64,000 bases of DNA from Rhodobacteraceae bacterium CCMM004 (GCA_004005435.1 RZWH01000009.1:1-64000); one strand, 5' to 3'; positions 9,607 through 18,472 are shown, numbered from the stretch's first letter. Made by a program: numbers and translations. The notes: generated from the letters alone by a model not told the origin.

Positions 9607-9642
9607 TCCGGGCGGGGGCGTCCTCCCGCGCTGCCGCCCGGA
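9607..9642 (+). promoter_or_regulatory. Stem-loop after the HpaB-type gene
   Basis: TCCGGGCGG and CCGCCCGGA form a 9-bp stem around an 18-base loop just after the HpaB stop. No T run follows, so it may tune expression between the oxygenase and downstream genes rather than end transcription. Confidence 0.4.
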
Positions 9643-9675
9643 CCCATCCGACAGAACGCGACGAGACGGACTGAG

Positions 9676-10053
9676 ATGCTGACCGAGCTCCAAGACATGC
9701 AGGCACGACTGAACGCCACCCCGCATCTGTTGCGGCTGGGCCGCCTCTTTACCGAAACCGTGCAACTGCGCGTCGACGGCGACGAATACTACCTCAGCTT
9801 CGACCAGGGGCGGCTGGTCCAGATCACCGAGGGCCCCAGCCGCAAGACCCCATACCGCTTTGCGCTCGTCACCGATGCCGACGCGCTGCACAGATTCTGG
9901 GAACTGCGCCCGGAACCTGGGTTCCACGACATCTTTGGCCTGGTCAAGATCGGTCGGGGGCGGATCGAGGGGGATATCCTCACCCTGGTCAAGAACCTGC
10001 GGTTCTTCAAGGAGTTCATGGCGCTCGGTCGTTGGAAGGAGGCCGCCGCATGA
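9676..10053 (+). CDS. Small protein of unknown function, possibly SCP2-like
   Basis: This 125-residue protein is not confidently recognised. The order VDGDEYYLSFDQGRLVQITEG followed by RFALVTDADALHRFWE and a Gly-rich KIGRGRIEGD strand, ending in a helix, is reminiscent of SCP2 sterol-carrier folds that bind hydrophobic ligands, but key features cannot be verified by eye. It has no signal peptide or membrane segment. It lies between the oxygenase and hydrolase genes, overlapping the latter by ATGA. It could bind a pathway intermediate or fill a missing step such as lactone isomerisation; neither can be shown here. Confidence 0.7.
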   Translation: MLTELQDMQARLNATPHLLRLGRLFTETVQLRVDGDEYYLSFDQGRLVQITEGPSRKTPYRFALVTDADALHRFWELRPEPGFHDIFGLVKIGRGRIEGDILTLVKNLRFFKEFMALGRWKEAAA

Positions 10054-10907
10054 GCATCGAGCCGATCACCGGGCGCTACGTCACCGTCACCGTCGGGGAC
10101 GCCCCGCGCCGCATCTATTTCGAAGAGGCCGGGCAGGGCACGCCGGTTCTGTGCCTGCACACCGCTGGGGCGGACACGCGGCAATGGCGGCATCTGATGA
10201 ACGATGCCGAGATCACCGCGACCCACCGCCTGATCGCCTTTGACATGCCGTGGCATGGCAAATCTCTGCCGCCCGAAGGGTTCGAGACGCAGGAGTATCT
10301 GCTGACGACCGAGGCCTATATCGACACGGTGCTGGCGGTGATCGACGCGCTCGAGCTGGACCGGCCGGTCCTTGCCGGCTGCTCTATGGGTGGGCGGATC
10401 GCGCTGCAACTGGCCGCGCTGCACCCGGACCGCTTCGGCGGCTTCATCGCTATTGAGGCCAGCGATTTCCAGCCCGCCTGGTATGACATCGACTGGTTCC
10501 ATCGCCCCGACGCCCATGGCGGCGAGATGGGCGCCGCGCTGGTGTCGGCCAACATCTCCCCCTATGCGCCCGAGGCCGAGCGCTGGGCGACGCTGTGGAT
10601 GTTCATGCAGTCGGGCCCCGGCGTGTTCCGGGGCGATTTGAGCTTCTACACCCAGGACGACAGCCTGATCGGCCGGCTCGACCGGATCGACACGGGGCGG
10701 ACGCCGGTGCACCTGATCGTCGGGGCCTACGACCTGACCTGCACGCCGGAGGACGCCCAGCGCACCGCCGCCGCCATTCCCGGCGCGACCATCGCGGTCA
10801 TGGACGAGCTCGGCCATTTCCCGATGAGCGAGCATCCCGAGGGGTTCCGCCCGTTCTTTGCCGACGCGCTGGAGCGAATGGCCACACACTCCGCCCGCGC
10901 CGATTGA
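10050..10907 (+). CDS. Alpha/beta hydrolase, possible enol-lactone or ring-cleavage-product hydrolase
   Basis: The 285-residue cytoplasmic protein has the alpha/beta hydrolase core: oxyanion block LCLHTAGADTRQW near 35-47, nucleophile elbow AGCSMGGR (Ser at about 112), and a catalytic His in ELGHFPMSEHP near the end. AAGGAGG precedes the ATG, which overlaps the previous stop as ATGA. In this pathway the likely tasks are 3-oxoadipate enol-lactone hydrolysis (PcaD-like) or hydrolysis of a meta-cleavage product. The sequence alone does not decide between them. Confidence 0.8.
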   Translation: MSIEPITGRYVTVTVGDAPRRIYFEEAGQGTPVLCLHTAGADTRQWRHLMNDAEITATHRLIAFDMPWHGKSLPPEGFETQEYLLTTEAYIDTVLAVIDALELDRPVLAGCSMGGRIALQLAALHPDRFGGFIAIEASDFQPAWYDIDWFHRPDAHGGEMGAALVSANISPYAPEAERWATLWMFMQSGPGVFRGDLSFYTQDDSLIGRLDRIDTGRTPVHLIVGAYDLTCTPEDAQRTAAAIPGATIAVMDELGHFPMSEHPEGFRPFFADALERMATHSARAD

Positions 10908-10935
10908 AGCATTCACCCAAGGAGGAAGACGCCCC

Positions 10936-11070
10936 ATGGGTGAGGCGACATGCGCCGATTGCCGCAACCCCGCCTGCCGCCGCCTGCGCGACCTCACGGC
11001 CGCGATGGCCGGGCGCGCGCCGGCGCGCGCTCCGAAGGGCGTCGAGACGCGACACGCCACCACACTCTGA
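10936..11070 (+). CDS. 44-residue Cys-containing small protein
   Basis: An ATG at 10936 follows AAGGAGGAAG at an ideal distance and opens a 44-codon frame with TGA at 11070. The protein begins MGEATCADCRNPACRRLRDL and is otherwise basic. Cysteines 6, 9 and 14 form a CxxC-N4-C pattern that could hold a metal or an Fe-S cluster or act in redox. It lies between the hydrolase stop (28-base gap) and the beta-keto acid cleavage gene (22-base gap), so it is probably translated from the same mRNA. No family is recognised. Confidence 0.55.
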   Translation: MGEATCADCRNPACRRLRDLTAAMAGRAPARAPKGVETRHATTL

Positions 11071-11092
11071 CGCCTCAAGAGAGCAACCACCC

Positions 11093-11956
11093 ATGTCCAC
11101 GCGCACCCCGTGCATCATCTGCGTCGCAATCACCGGCTCCCTGCCGCGCAAGCGGGACAACCCCGCCGTGCCGATCTCGGTCTCCGAGCAGATCGAGTCG
11201 ACCCAGCAAGCCTATGAGGCGGGCGCGAGCATCGTCCACGCCCATGTGCGCAACCCCGACGAAAGCCCGTCGAGCGATCCCGACACCTTCGCGCACCTCC
11301 TGGACGGCATCCGCAGGCACTGCCCCGGCATGATCGTCCAGTTCTCCACCGGCGGTCGCTCGGGCGCCGGGCGCGAGCGGGGGGCGATGCTGTCCTTGCG
11401 GCCGGAGATGGCGTCGTTGTCTGTTGGCTCGAACAATTTTCCCACGCGGGTCTATGAGAACCCGCCGGACCTGGTGGACTTTCTCGCCGCCGAGATGCGG
11501 GCCTACGGGATCAAGCCCGAGGTCGAGGCCTTCGACCTGAGCCACATCCACAAGGCCGCCGAGATGGCACGCAACGGCCAGATCGACGCCACGCCCTATG
11601 TCCAGTTCGTCATGGGGGTGAAGAACGCGATGCCCGCGGACCGCGACGTCTTTGACTACTACGTGCGCACGGTTCACCGTCTCTTCGGGGCCGACGCGCC
11701 CTGGTGTGCCGCGGGCATCGGTGCCAGCCAGATCGTCCTGAACGAATGGTCGGTGACGTCCGGCGGTCATGCCCGCACCGGCCTGGAGGACAACGTCCGC
11801 CTCGACCGGTCGCGCCTCGCGCCCTCGAACGCGGCCCTCGTGCAGCGGGTCGTCGCGCTGTGCCAGGAGCACGACCGTCCCGTCGCAACCTGTGCGGAGG
11901 CCCGCGAGATCCTGGGTCTGATCCCTGCCGTCCAGGACGGCGTGGGCGTGGCGTAA
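11093..11956 (+). CDS. Beta-keto acid cleavage enzyme (BKACE, former DUF849)
   Basis: The 287-residue TIM-barrel protein belongs to the BKACE family, Zn enzymes that react a beta-keto acid with acetyl-CoA to give acetoacetate and a shortened acyl-CoA; the founding member cleaves 3-keto-5-aminohexanoate. The opening ICVAITGSLPRKRDNPAVP, the metal motif HAHVRN (H49, H51), FSTGGRSGAGRERG and the late block GGHARTGLEDN fit the family. If 3-oxoadipate is the substrate, the products would be succinyl-CoA and acetoacetate. It is the last gene of the rightward operon. Substrate assignment is inference from its neighbours. Confidence 0.85.
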   Translation: MSTRTPCIICVAITGSLPRKRDNPAVPISVSEQIESTQQAYEAGASIVHAHVRNPDESPSSDPDTFAHLLDGIRRHCPGMIVQFSTGGRSGAGRERGAMLSLRPEMASLSVGSNNFPTRVYENPPDLVDFLAAEMRAYGIKPEVEAFDLSHIHKAAEMARNGQIDATPYVQFVMGVKNAMPADRDVFDYYVRTVHRLFGADAPWCAAGIGASQIVLNEWSVTSGGHARTGLEDNVRLDRSRLAPSNAALVQRVVALCQEHDRPVATCAEAREILGLIPAVQDGVGVA

Positions 11957-12395
11957 GCGACCAGATCGGGCGCTCGCGCACATCCTCGACGGATGCCGAC
12001 GCCCATGTCGGCCCCCAGCCGCGCTCGACGTCGACCCAGGAGAAACCCACCGGCAGGGCCACAGAGAAGACCCCTCCCGATGCTATCGGCGCCCTGTCGG
12101 GCAGTGTCGTGCGCGCGCCGCCTTGGGACGCGCACCCGGAGTCTTCGAGCAGGAGATTTCCTGTCTATATCAGGTCTTCTCGCCCACTGAGCCGGGCCGA
12201 TCGTCTCCGCCAGACCGGGCGGCCGCCCGACCACCCTGCGGTGCGGGGCCCGTCATGAGCGGCTCGGCCAGCGCAGCGGCTTCACCTGGCTTGGCGAGGC
12301 TCGCCGCAACCGCTCTCAGTCTCGCCAAAGGTCTCCGCAATGGTCCCAGACGCCCTGCTGCCTGTCTTGCCGGACTCGATCCCGGAGCGCGGGGC
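11957..12395. other. Intergenic region ahead of a degenerate hydrolase pair
   Basis: No intact gene is seen in these 439 bases. A promoter-like element at 12161-12180, which reads AGACCTGATATAGAC on the minus strand, resembles AGACCTCATATAGTC at 18451-18465, in front of the membrane-anchored hydrolase gene. This suggests that the broken copy kept part of the control region of the intact module. Confidence 0.4.
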
Positions 12396-13385
12396 ATGAG
12401 GGCGCTGCATCAGAGCCTCGATCGGTTGAACGGCTGGCTCGTCGCCCGCCGTCCGCATGCCCCCGTCGCATCCACCCTTGCCGATCTGGACGAGGCGGCG
12501 GCGCTTGACCCACGGGACTCGCACGGGCCCCCGACGAAGGGTGCAGCCGATGCTTGCCCCCACCGGGCGGCCCGATGCCCGCACCGACCGCTTTTCGTTC
12601 CCCAGCGCCGCGCCCTCGGGGGATCCGGTCAACGACCGCGCCCACGGGATGCGCTGGCGGGCCGGGCCGAACCCCAGCGATGCGGCCGTCATCATGCTGA
12701 ATGGCGGGTTCGCGAATGGCTTCATGGCCGAAAGGCTCTTTGCGCCGCCATTCCTGGCGGCGGGCATGGATGTCGTCGCCCTGGCTCTGCCGTGGCACAT
12801 GGAGCGGGCGCTGGCCGCGTCGGCCTATAGCGGGCAGTATCTGTCGAGCGGGGACGTGCTCCGACTGGTCCGCGGCAGAGCCAGAGCGCCCAGGATGCCG
12901 CGGCGCTCGCGGAGGCTCTGTGCCGCGACGGCTATGCCCGGGTCTATGCCGGTGGGATCAGCCTGGGCGGGAACATCGCGGGGCAGGTCGCGTGCCTCGC
13001 GGCATTGGACGGCATCCACCTCGTCCTTCCCGCGGTGGACCTTTATGTGACCATTTGGCAGCCGCCTATCGGCGCAGGCATGGTGCCCGCGGCCCGAAGC
13101 GCCGGGGTCTTGGACGACGCCTTGGCCCGGGCCCTGCGGCTGATCGCACCGCGGCTGCTCTGCCCGCCGCACACGGAGGCCGCGCGCATGACCGTCGTCC
13201 ATGGCGCGCAAGATCTGCTCTGCCCGCCCCAACCCATCTGGGCATTGGCCGAGGAGTGGGGGATCGGCGATGTCCGAACCGTTTCGGCCGGGCACCGGAG
13301 CTTCGGTCTGCATATTCCCAAGGTCAGGAGGCTGCTGGCCGACGTCATGAAGAACCATCCACCGAGGGGATCATCGAGCCCATGA
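12396..13385 (+). pseudogene. Alpha/beta hydrolase pseudogene, copy A' with two frameshifts
   Basis: The frame opens MRALHQSLDRLNGWLVARRP, nearly the same as the intact paralogue at 17229-18218. It shifts frame at about 12545 and returns to the original frame at about 12880. The nucleophile elbow GGISLGGN and the C-terminal HGAQDLLCPP and AGHRSFGLHI are preserved but cannot be reached by normal translation. Reading without the shifts would stop at 12830. It is a paralogue (roughly two thirds identical by eye), not a recent exact duplicate. Confidence 0.8.
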
Positions 13386-14145
13386 GCTGCGATAGGCTGC
13401 GCACGTAGTCCATGCATCGCATGTTGGAGGGGCCGCTCGGGTGGCTCTTATCCCCAGGCGTGTGCAACGATCTCGAGATGGCGATGCTGCCGCGCGAGGT
13501 CCGCATGGCCCGCGCACGGGCCGTCGCCGTCCAGCACGCCGATCCGGCGGAGTTTCTCGATGCGCTCGGCGCTACCGTCGAGGCGCGGCGCCGCCTGGAA
13601 CGCCCGGCCGCCAAGGCCCTGGCCGCGTCGGCGCGCCGGCGGACGGCGCTCGAGCCGGTCGCCAAGCGCTTGGACGCGGCGGTCTGGGGCGGCGCTCCGT
13701 CCGCCCCTGCGACGCTGATCGCGCTGGAAGAAGAGCGGCGCGCCAGCTCCAAGGCGGCGGTGAAGCCCGGGATGCTCTTTCGCTTCCTCTGGAAGGAGGC
13801 CAGCATCGCGCCCACCGGCTTCGAGGTGCCTGCCCCGATGCAGGCGGTGGACCATGCGGCGGCCTGGCCGGAGCGGCCGGACCGGCTCTATGCCGCGCCC
13901 GAGATGCCCGAGCGGGTGGAGCGGTCCGCCGCGATCCCAGGCCCTGCCGGGCCGGAATACCTGATCCGGTTCCGCTCGCCGTCGCCGTTCACCGGCCATG
14001 ACACCGTGACGGCCCGGGTCTACGAGCCCGCCCCTTGCGGCGGCGTAGCCCCCACCTTCGTGTTCGGCAGCGGTATGGGCATGGTCTACGACCTCATCCG
14101 CTACCGGCCGAAAGACGACTATATGGTCCGCCGGCTCGCCCGGCG
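13382..14145 (+). pseudogene. Alpha/beta hydrolase pseudogene, copy B' with stop and 3' truncation
   Basis: The frame begins MSCDRLRT, then a TAG, then SMHRMLEGPLGWLL, matching MSREALRISSMHRLLGGP of the intact gene at 15838-17232. After the stop it follows its paralogue for about 245 residues and then breaks off at RRLARR (about 14145), just ahead of the nucleophile elbow, where insertion-sequence debris begins. The catalytic Ser and His are therefore lost. A start at the internal ATG 13412 gives a long open frame, but the product would be a hydrolase N-terminus fused to transposase residues. Confidence 0.8.
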
Positions 14146-14318
14146 CGTTGAGGACGTGGTGCAGACGCTAGAAAGGGGCTGTGCCAGGATCGTCCATCCA
14201 AAGACGATCAGGGTCGACAACGGCAGCGAGTTCATCTCCCGGGACCTCGACCTCTGGGCCTATGCCAACGAGGTCACGCTGGACTCTTCGCGGCCCGGAA
14301 AGCCGACCGACAACGGGT
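14146..14318 (+). pseudogene. IS3-family (IS407-like) transposase OrfB fragment
   Basis: The translation carries PKTIRVDNGSEFISRDLDLW, then ANEVTLDSSRPGKPTDN, part of the retroviral-type integrase core including the second catalytic Asp (VDNG). It is fused in frame to the truncated hydrolase on its left and is cut on its right by the terminal repeat of another IS3 element at 14319. Only about 57 codons remain. Confidence 0.8.
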
Positions 14319-15672
14319 TGAACCGCGCCGGGTTTGCCGGAGGCTCCAACGCCTGAGTCGGATGGAGCATCATGATCGAGACCACGAACACGTTCTCCCC
14401 TGCCGTGCGGTCGGTTCTCGAGACCGAGCCCCGACACCCGTCACGCTGGCAGGCGGTGATGTCGATCGCGGCGAAGATCGGCTGCACCGCGCAGACCCCG
14501 AACGAGGGGGTCGAGAAGGCCGAGGTCGACAGCGGCCGACGCTTAGGCATCCCGACCGAGATGGCTGAGGAGACGAAGACGCTCGAGCGGGAGAACCGCG
14601 AGCTGCGCCACGCGAACGAGATCCTCAGGAAGGCGTCGGCGTCTTTTGCGATGGCGGAGTTCATCGAGGGGCATCGGGGTGCGCATGGGGTCGCGCCGAT
14701 CTGCGCGGTTTTGCCGATCGCCCCTTCCACCTCCTACGATCACCTGGCGAAGCGATCCAATCCGGCGCGTCTGTCGGACCGTGCCCGCTGTGATGAGGCT
14801 CTGCGGCCCGAGATCCGACGCGTCTTTGGGGAGAACTGGCGCATCTACGGCATCCCCAAGGTCTGGCACCAAGTGCGCCGATAGGGCTTCGATGTCGCCC
14901 GCCGCACGGTGGCACGGCTGATGAAGGACATGGATATTCAAGGCATCATCCGCGGCAAGCCGCAGCGTACGACGATTCCGGTCAAGAAGGCTCCGTGCCC
15001 GTTGGACAAGGTGAACCGCGAGTTCCGCGTGCCGACACCCAACATGCTCTGGGGTCGTCCATCGAGCCGCCATCGGTTCAAGCCCGATGGACGACGATTT
15101 CACCTACGTCGCCACCTGAAAGGGCTTCGTCTCGTGCCGGGGCGTGCGCGGCCCCACTGGGGCCACGGGACCCTTCACCTCGCGTCATCGATGCCTATGC
15201 GCGCAGGATCGTCGGCTGGCGCGTCAGCACCTCAGCGCATGCGGGTTTCGTCCTCGACGCTTTGGAACAGGTGGGGCATGATCGACGCCCCGGGAAGGGT
15301 ATGGGACTGGTTCACCATGGCGACCGCGGTAGTTAGTATCTGTCCATCAAATACACCGAGCCCCTTGCCGAGGTCGGGATCGAGCCCTCGGTGGGCAGCG
15401 TCGGCGACAGCGACGACACCGCCTTGGCCGAGACGGTCAACGGGCTCTTCAAGGCCGAGGTCATCCGACGCTGCGGTCCATGGCGCAGCTTCGAGCCCGT
15501 TGAAGACGCGACCCTCGAATGGGTGGACTGGCTCAACAGCCGACGCCTGGTCGAGCCTATCGGAAACATCCCGCCCGCTGAAGCTGAGACCGACGTCTAC
15601 GCCGCTCTGGAAACTGAAAGCATCGCCGCGTTACTGACGACAATCAGCCTCCGGCAAACCCGGCGCGGTTCA
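14319..15672 (+). mobile_element. Degenerate IS3-family insertion sequence
   Basis: The left end TGAACCGCGCCGGGTTTGCC (from 14319) and the right end GGCAAACCCGGCGCGGTTCA (to 15672) are matching terminal inverted repeats that extend about 27 bases inward. The interior encodes OrfA/OrfB remnants with several lesions. No target duplication is obvious at the borders (GGT left, CCC right), so rearrangement after insertion is likely. The element sits inside the IS407-like fragment, giving a nested insertion. Confidence 0.85.
14372..15655 (+). pseudogene. IS3-family transposase OrfA-OrfB remnant
   Basis: OrfA-like residues (KTLERENRELRHANEILRKA, the coiled coil near the OrfA end) run directly into OrfB-like residues (HRGAHGVAPICAVLPIAPST), which suggests a small fusing deletion near 14645. 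A TAG stop at 14882 interrupts OrfB, and frame breaks occur near 15050 and 15340. Later blocks such as RIVGWRVSTSAHAGFVLDAL and EPSVGSVGDS mark the integrase core. The transposase cannot be made as one protein. Confidence 0.8.
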
Positions 15673-15837
15673 CCCGTCGACCACGAAAGGAGCGCCCTCG
15701 GAACGCCAGAGCCGTCTGGCCCGTAGCCGCCTACGACGGCGGGGGAACTCAAACCAGCGTATCGGACGTGACCAACGGGGTGTTCAGCAGACCTCGATGC
15801 GTGCTCGGCTTGAGAAAGAGAGCGCGGCGGACCCTAC
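15673..15837. other. Short spacer between IS3 element and hydrolase module
   Basis: These 165 bases hold no recognisable gene or hairpin. They separate the right IS3 end from the stop codon of the leftward hydrolase gene at 15838. Confidence 0.5.
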
Positions 15838-17232
15838 TCATGTCGCGAGCATGTCTGCGATGCGCGAGGCGGCCTCGTCGCTTCGGATCAGGCGCGCATA
15901 GAGCGCCATGTGGTCGGCGTCGTGGACGATGCGGTTGCGCTCTGGAACCTGCCAGCGATCGAGCAATTGGCGTGCGAGGGCGTAGGGGGTCGAGCGGTCG
16001 CGGCGTCCCAGATAGGTCAGGATCGCCTCGGGAGCGACGGCGGGGGTGTCCGGCGGGTCGAGGAGCGGCCGGAGCTGCGCCAGCAAGCCATCCGTCCACC
16101 CCGCATTCCTGACGGCCGCGCTGATCCCCAGCCTTTCCGACAGGTCCCCCATGACCACCACCTGATCCACATGGCCCGACCCGGCGCCGATGAACGCCAT
16201 GTCCGGCCGCATCTCCTCGGGCCATGTGCCGCAATGCCCAACGATCTGCTGGGTGACCAGCCCGCCGAGACTGACACCGCCGACGCCGATGCGCCGCGCC
16301 CCTTGCGCCCGCGCCCAAGCGACGATGCAGGCTGTTTCCTGGGCTTGGGCCGAGAACAGCTCGTAGATCGAGACCGGCGCGCGGGCGAGATAGGGCTCAC
16401 CGCTGTAGCGTCCGGGAACCTCCCGCCGTCCATGCCATGGGGATTCGGGGAGGACCGTGCGCACGCCGCGGGCGGCCAGTCGGCGGGCCATGTAGTCCTC
16501 CTCCGGCCAGTAGCGGATGAGGTCGTAGACCATGCCGAGACCGCTGCCGTAGACGAAGGTGGGCGCGTCCTTGCCCCCCGATGCGGGTTCGTAGACACGG
16601 GCGGTCACGGTGTCGTGGTCCGTGAACGGGGACGGCGACGGAAAGCGGATCAGGTATTCCGGTCCCGCCGGGCCGGGAATGGCCGCCGACCGTTCGACCG
16701 CCGCCGGGGCCTTCGGCGCCCCATAGAGCAGCGCGGGAGTCTTCACCCACTCCGCCGCGCGGGTCAGCGCCAGTGCCGGATCGGGCACGTCGAATGCCGT
16801 GGGCGCGATGCTCGCTTCCTTCCACAGAAACCGAAAAAGCAGGCCGGGTTTCACGGCCGCCTCAGAGAGCGCGCGGCGCCGTTCGTCCAGCGCGATCAGC
16901 GTCGCGGGATCGGGAGGGGTGCTGCCCCAGACCGCATCGTCCCATTGCGCTTGGACCGGCGCCAGGGCCGCGCGGCGGGATGCCAGGTCGGCCAACGCCT
17001 TGGCAGCAGGGGCTTCGAGGCGACGCCGGGCGGCAGCGTCGGCGCCGAGCGCATCCAGCAAACCCAACGGATCGGGATGGACGACCGCCACCGCCCGCGC
17101 GCGGGCCATGCGGAACTCGCGCGGCAGCATGGCCATCTTGAGGTTGTTGAGCGGACCCGTGGTCAGAAGCCATCCGAGTGGACCGCCCAGTAGGCGATGC
17201 ATGGACGAGATGCGAAGTGCTTCGCGGCTCAT
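15838..17232 (-). CDS. Alpha/beta hydrolase (ABHD18-like), gene B of an intact pair
   Basis: The 464-residue protein has a long N-terminal region (about 1-190) before an alpha/beta hydrolase domain. Visible blocks are TFVYGSGLGMVYDLIRYWPE, LPESPWHGRREVPG, the nucleophile elbow GGVSLGGL and a C-terminal HDADHMALY with the likely catalytic His. The spacing between the first strand and the nucleophile recalls the ABHD18 type. There is no signal peptide. Its ATG at 17232 overlaps the stop of gene A as ATGA. Substrate unknown. A broken paralogue is at 13382-14145. Confidence 0.75.
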   Translation of the reverse strand: MSREALRISSMHRLLGGPLGWLLTTGPLNNLKMAMLPREFRMARARAVAVVHPDPLGLLDALGADAAARRRLEAPAAKALADLASRRAALAPVQAQWDDAVWGSTPPDPATLIALDERRRALSEAAVKPGLLFRFLWKEASIAPTAFDVPDPALALTRAAEWVKTPALLYGAPKAPAAVERSAAIPGPAGPEYLIRFPSPSPFTDHDTVTARVYEPASGGKDAPTFVYGSGLGMVYDLIRYWPEEDYMARRLAARGVRTVLPESPWHGRREVPGRYSGEPYLARAPVSIYELFSAQAQETACIVAWARAQGARRIGVGGVSLGGLVTQQIVGHCGTWPEEMRPDMAFIGAGSGHVDQVVVMGDLSERLGISAAVRNAGWTDGLLAQLRPLLDPPDTPAVAPEAILTYLGRRDRSTPYALARQLLDRWQVPERNRIVHDADHMALYARLIRSDEAASRIADMLAT

Positions 17233-18218
17233 GATGTCAAATCTCCGATCGGTGGACAGTGTCTTGTCGCCTCGGCCAGCAGTCTCCTGACCTTGAGGAT
17301 ATGCAGACCGAAGCTCCTGTGGCCCGCTGCAAGGCACCGGACGTCGCCAATGCCCCACTCCTCGGCAAGGGTCGAGATGGGCCCGGGTGGGCAGAGGAGA
17401 TCGTGCGCGCCGTGGACGATGAGCATCCGCGCGGCCTGCGTGCGCGGCGGGCCCAGCAAATGCGGCGTGATCAGCCGCATCGCCTGGCCCACGGTGGCAT
17501 CGGGATACCCGGCCGTCCGCGCGGCGCGCACGATCCCCGCGCCGATAGGGGACTGCCAGATCGTCACGTAGGGGTCCACGGCCGGAATGACCATGTAGAT
17601 CGCGTCCAGTTCTGCCAGACACGCGACCTGCGCCGCGATATTGCCCCCCAGGCTGATACCCCCGGCAAAGACCCGGCGGTAGCCATCCTCGCGCAGAGCG
17701 TCGGCCAGCGCCGCGGCGTCCTGCGCGGCCTGTGCAAATCCGCGGACGAGCCGGGGAATGTCGCCGCTGAGCAGGTATTGCCCGCTATAGGCGGATGCGG
17801 ATGCGGCGCGCTCCATATGCCAGGGCAGGGCCAGCGCGATGACGTCGATTCCCGCCGCGAGGAACGGCGGTGCGAAGAGCCTCTCGGCCGTGAAGCCGGT
17901 GGCGAACCCGCCATGCAGCATGATGACGGCGGTATCGCTGCGGTCCTCTCCCGCCCGCCAGCGGATGCCGTGAACTCTGTCGTTGTTTGGATCGCCGGAG
18001 GGCGCGGCGCTGCGAAAGACGAACCGGTCGGTGCCGGTCCTGGCTCCGTCGGCAGGGGTGAAGATCGGCGACGCACGGTGCGGCGCGCCGTGCAGCTCTC
18101 CGGGTGCGCGCCGTGCGAGGTCATCCAGGTCGGCACGCGTCGACGCGACCGGAGCCTGGGGGCGGCGCGCGACCAGCCAGCCGTTGAGCCTGTCCAGGCC
18201 GTGATGGAGCGCCTTCAT
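17229..18218 (-). CDS. Alpha/beta hydrolase, gene A of an intact pair
   Basis: The 329-residue protein contains VIMLHGGFATGFTAERLFAP (first strand and oxyanion region), ALALPWHMER, the nucleophile elbow GGISLGGN, MLIVHGAHDLLCPPG (acid loop) and AGHRSFGLHI (catalytic His). It is distantly related in layout to gene B next to it. The start at 18218 gives MKALHHGLDRLNGWLVARRP, matched by the broken copy at 12396. It is the first gene of the pair and is divergent from the hydrolase at 18473. The role is unknown; having two different hydrolases as a conserved pair suggests they act together or as a complex. Confidence 0.75.
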   Translation of the reverse strand: MKALHHGLDRLNGWLVARRPQAPVASTRADLDDLARRAPGELHGAPHRASPIFTPADGARTGTDRFVFRSAAPSGDPNNDRVHGIRWRAGEDRSDTAVIMLHGGFATGFTAERLFAPPFLAAGIDVIALALPWHMERAASASAYSGQYLLSGDIPRLVRGFAQAAQDAAALADALREDGYRRVFAGGISLGGNIAAQVACLAELDAIYMVIPAVDPYVTIWQSPIGAGIVRAARTAGYPDATVGQAMRLITPHLLGPPRTQAARMLIVHGAHDLLCPPGPISTLAEEWGIGDVRCLAAGHRSFGLHILKVRRLLAEATRHCPPIGDLTS

Positions 18219-18472
18219 GCGGTTCGCTCCAGGCCGGGTGGCAGAGGCATCGTCGGCGAAGGGGATAGGGTCATTGCGGGACTCGTGCGTCTTGGATACC
18301 GAGGTGCGCGTTCTGCGGTCGCTGCTCGCAAGCGGGACAAGGGCGGTGGTCGGATCGGCTCGCGTGCCGGGCGCGCGCTCCGCCCCAGACGGGGGATCGG
18401 GCGGGCTGCCGCATCCGACGACGCGCATCGGCCGGGTTCACCGCGCGGGGAGACCTCATATAGTCTCAACAA
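18219..18472. promoter_or_regulatory. Divergent promoter region of the hydrolase genes
   Basis: The dyad GAGAC-N8-GTCTC (18450-18467) contains CATATAGT, a plausible -10 for the rightward gene that starts at 18473. A related element remains near 12161-12180 beside the broken copy. No other site is clear. Confidence 0.35.

Noticed and set aside
9607-9642. Stem-loop after the HpaB-type gene as a terminator
   Set aside because: The loop is long and no T run follows; downstream genes are close and coupled, so an attenuating or stabilising role is more likely.
11957-12395. A third copy of the membrane-anchored hydrolase on the minus strand
   Set aside because: No stretch of the minus-strand translations resembles the protein at 18473-19591; only the promoter-like element is similar.
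13412-14356. An intact 314-codon gene starting at 13412
   Set aside because: The frame is open, but its product is a hydrolase N-terminus without catalytic residues fused to a transposase fragment, preceded by an in-frame stop in the original start region.
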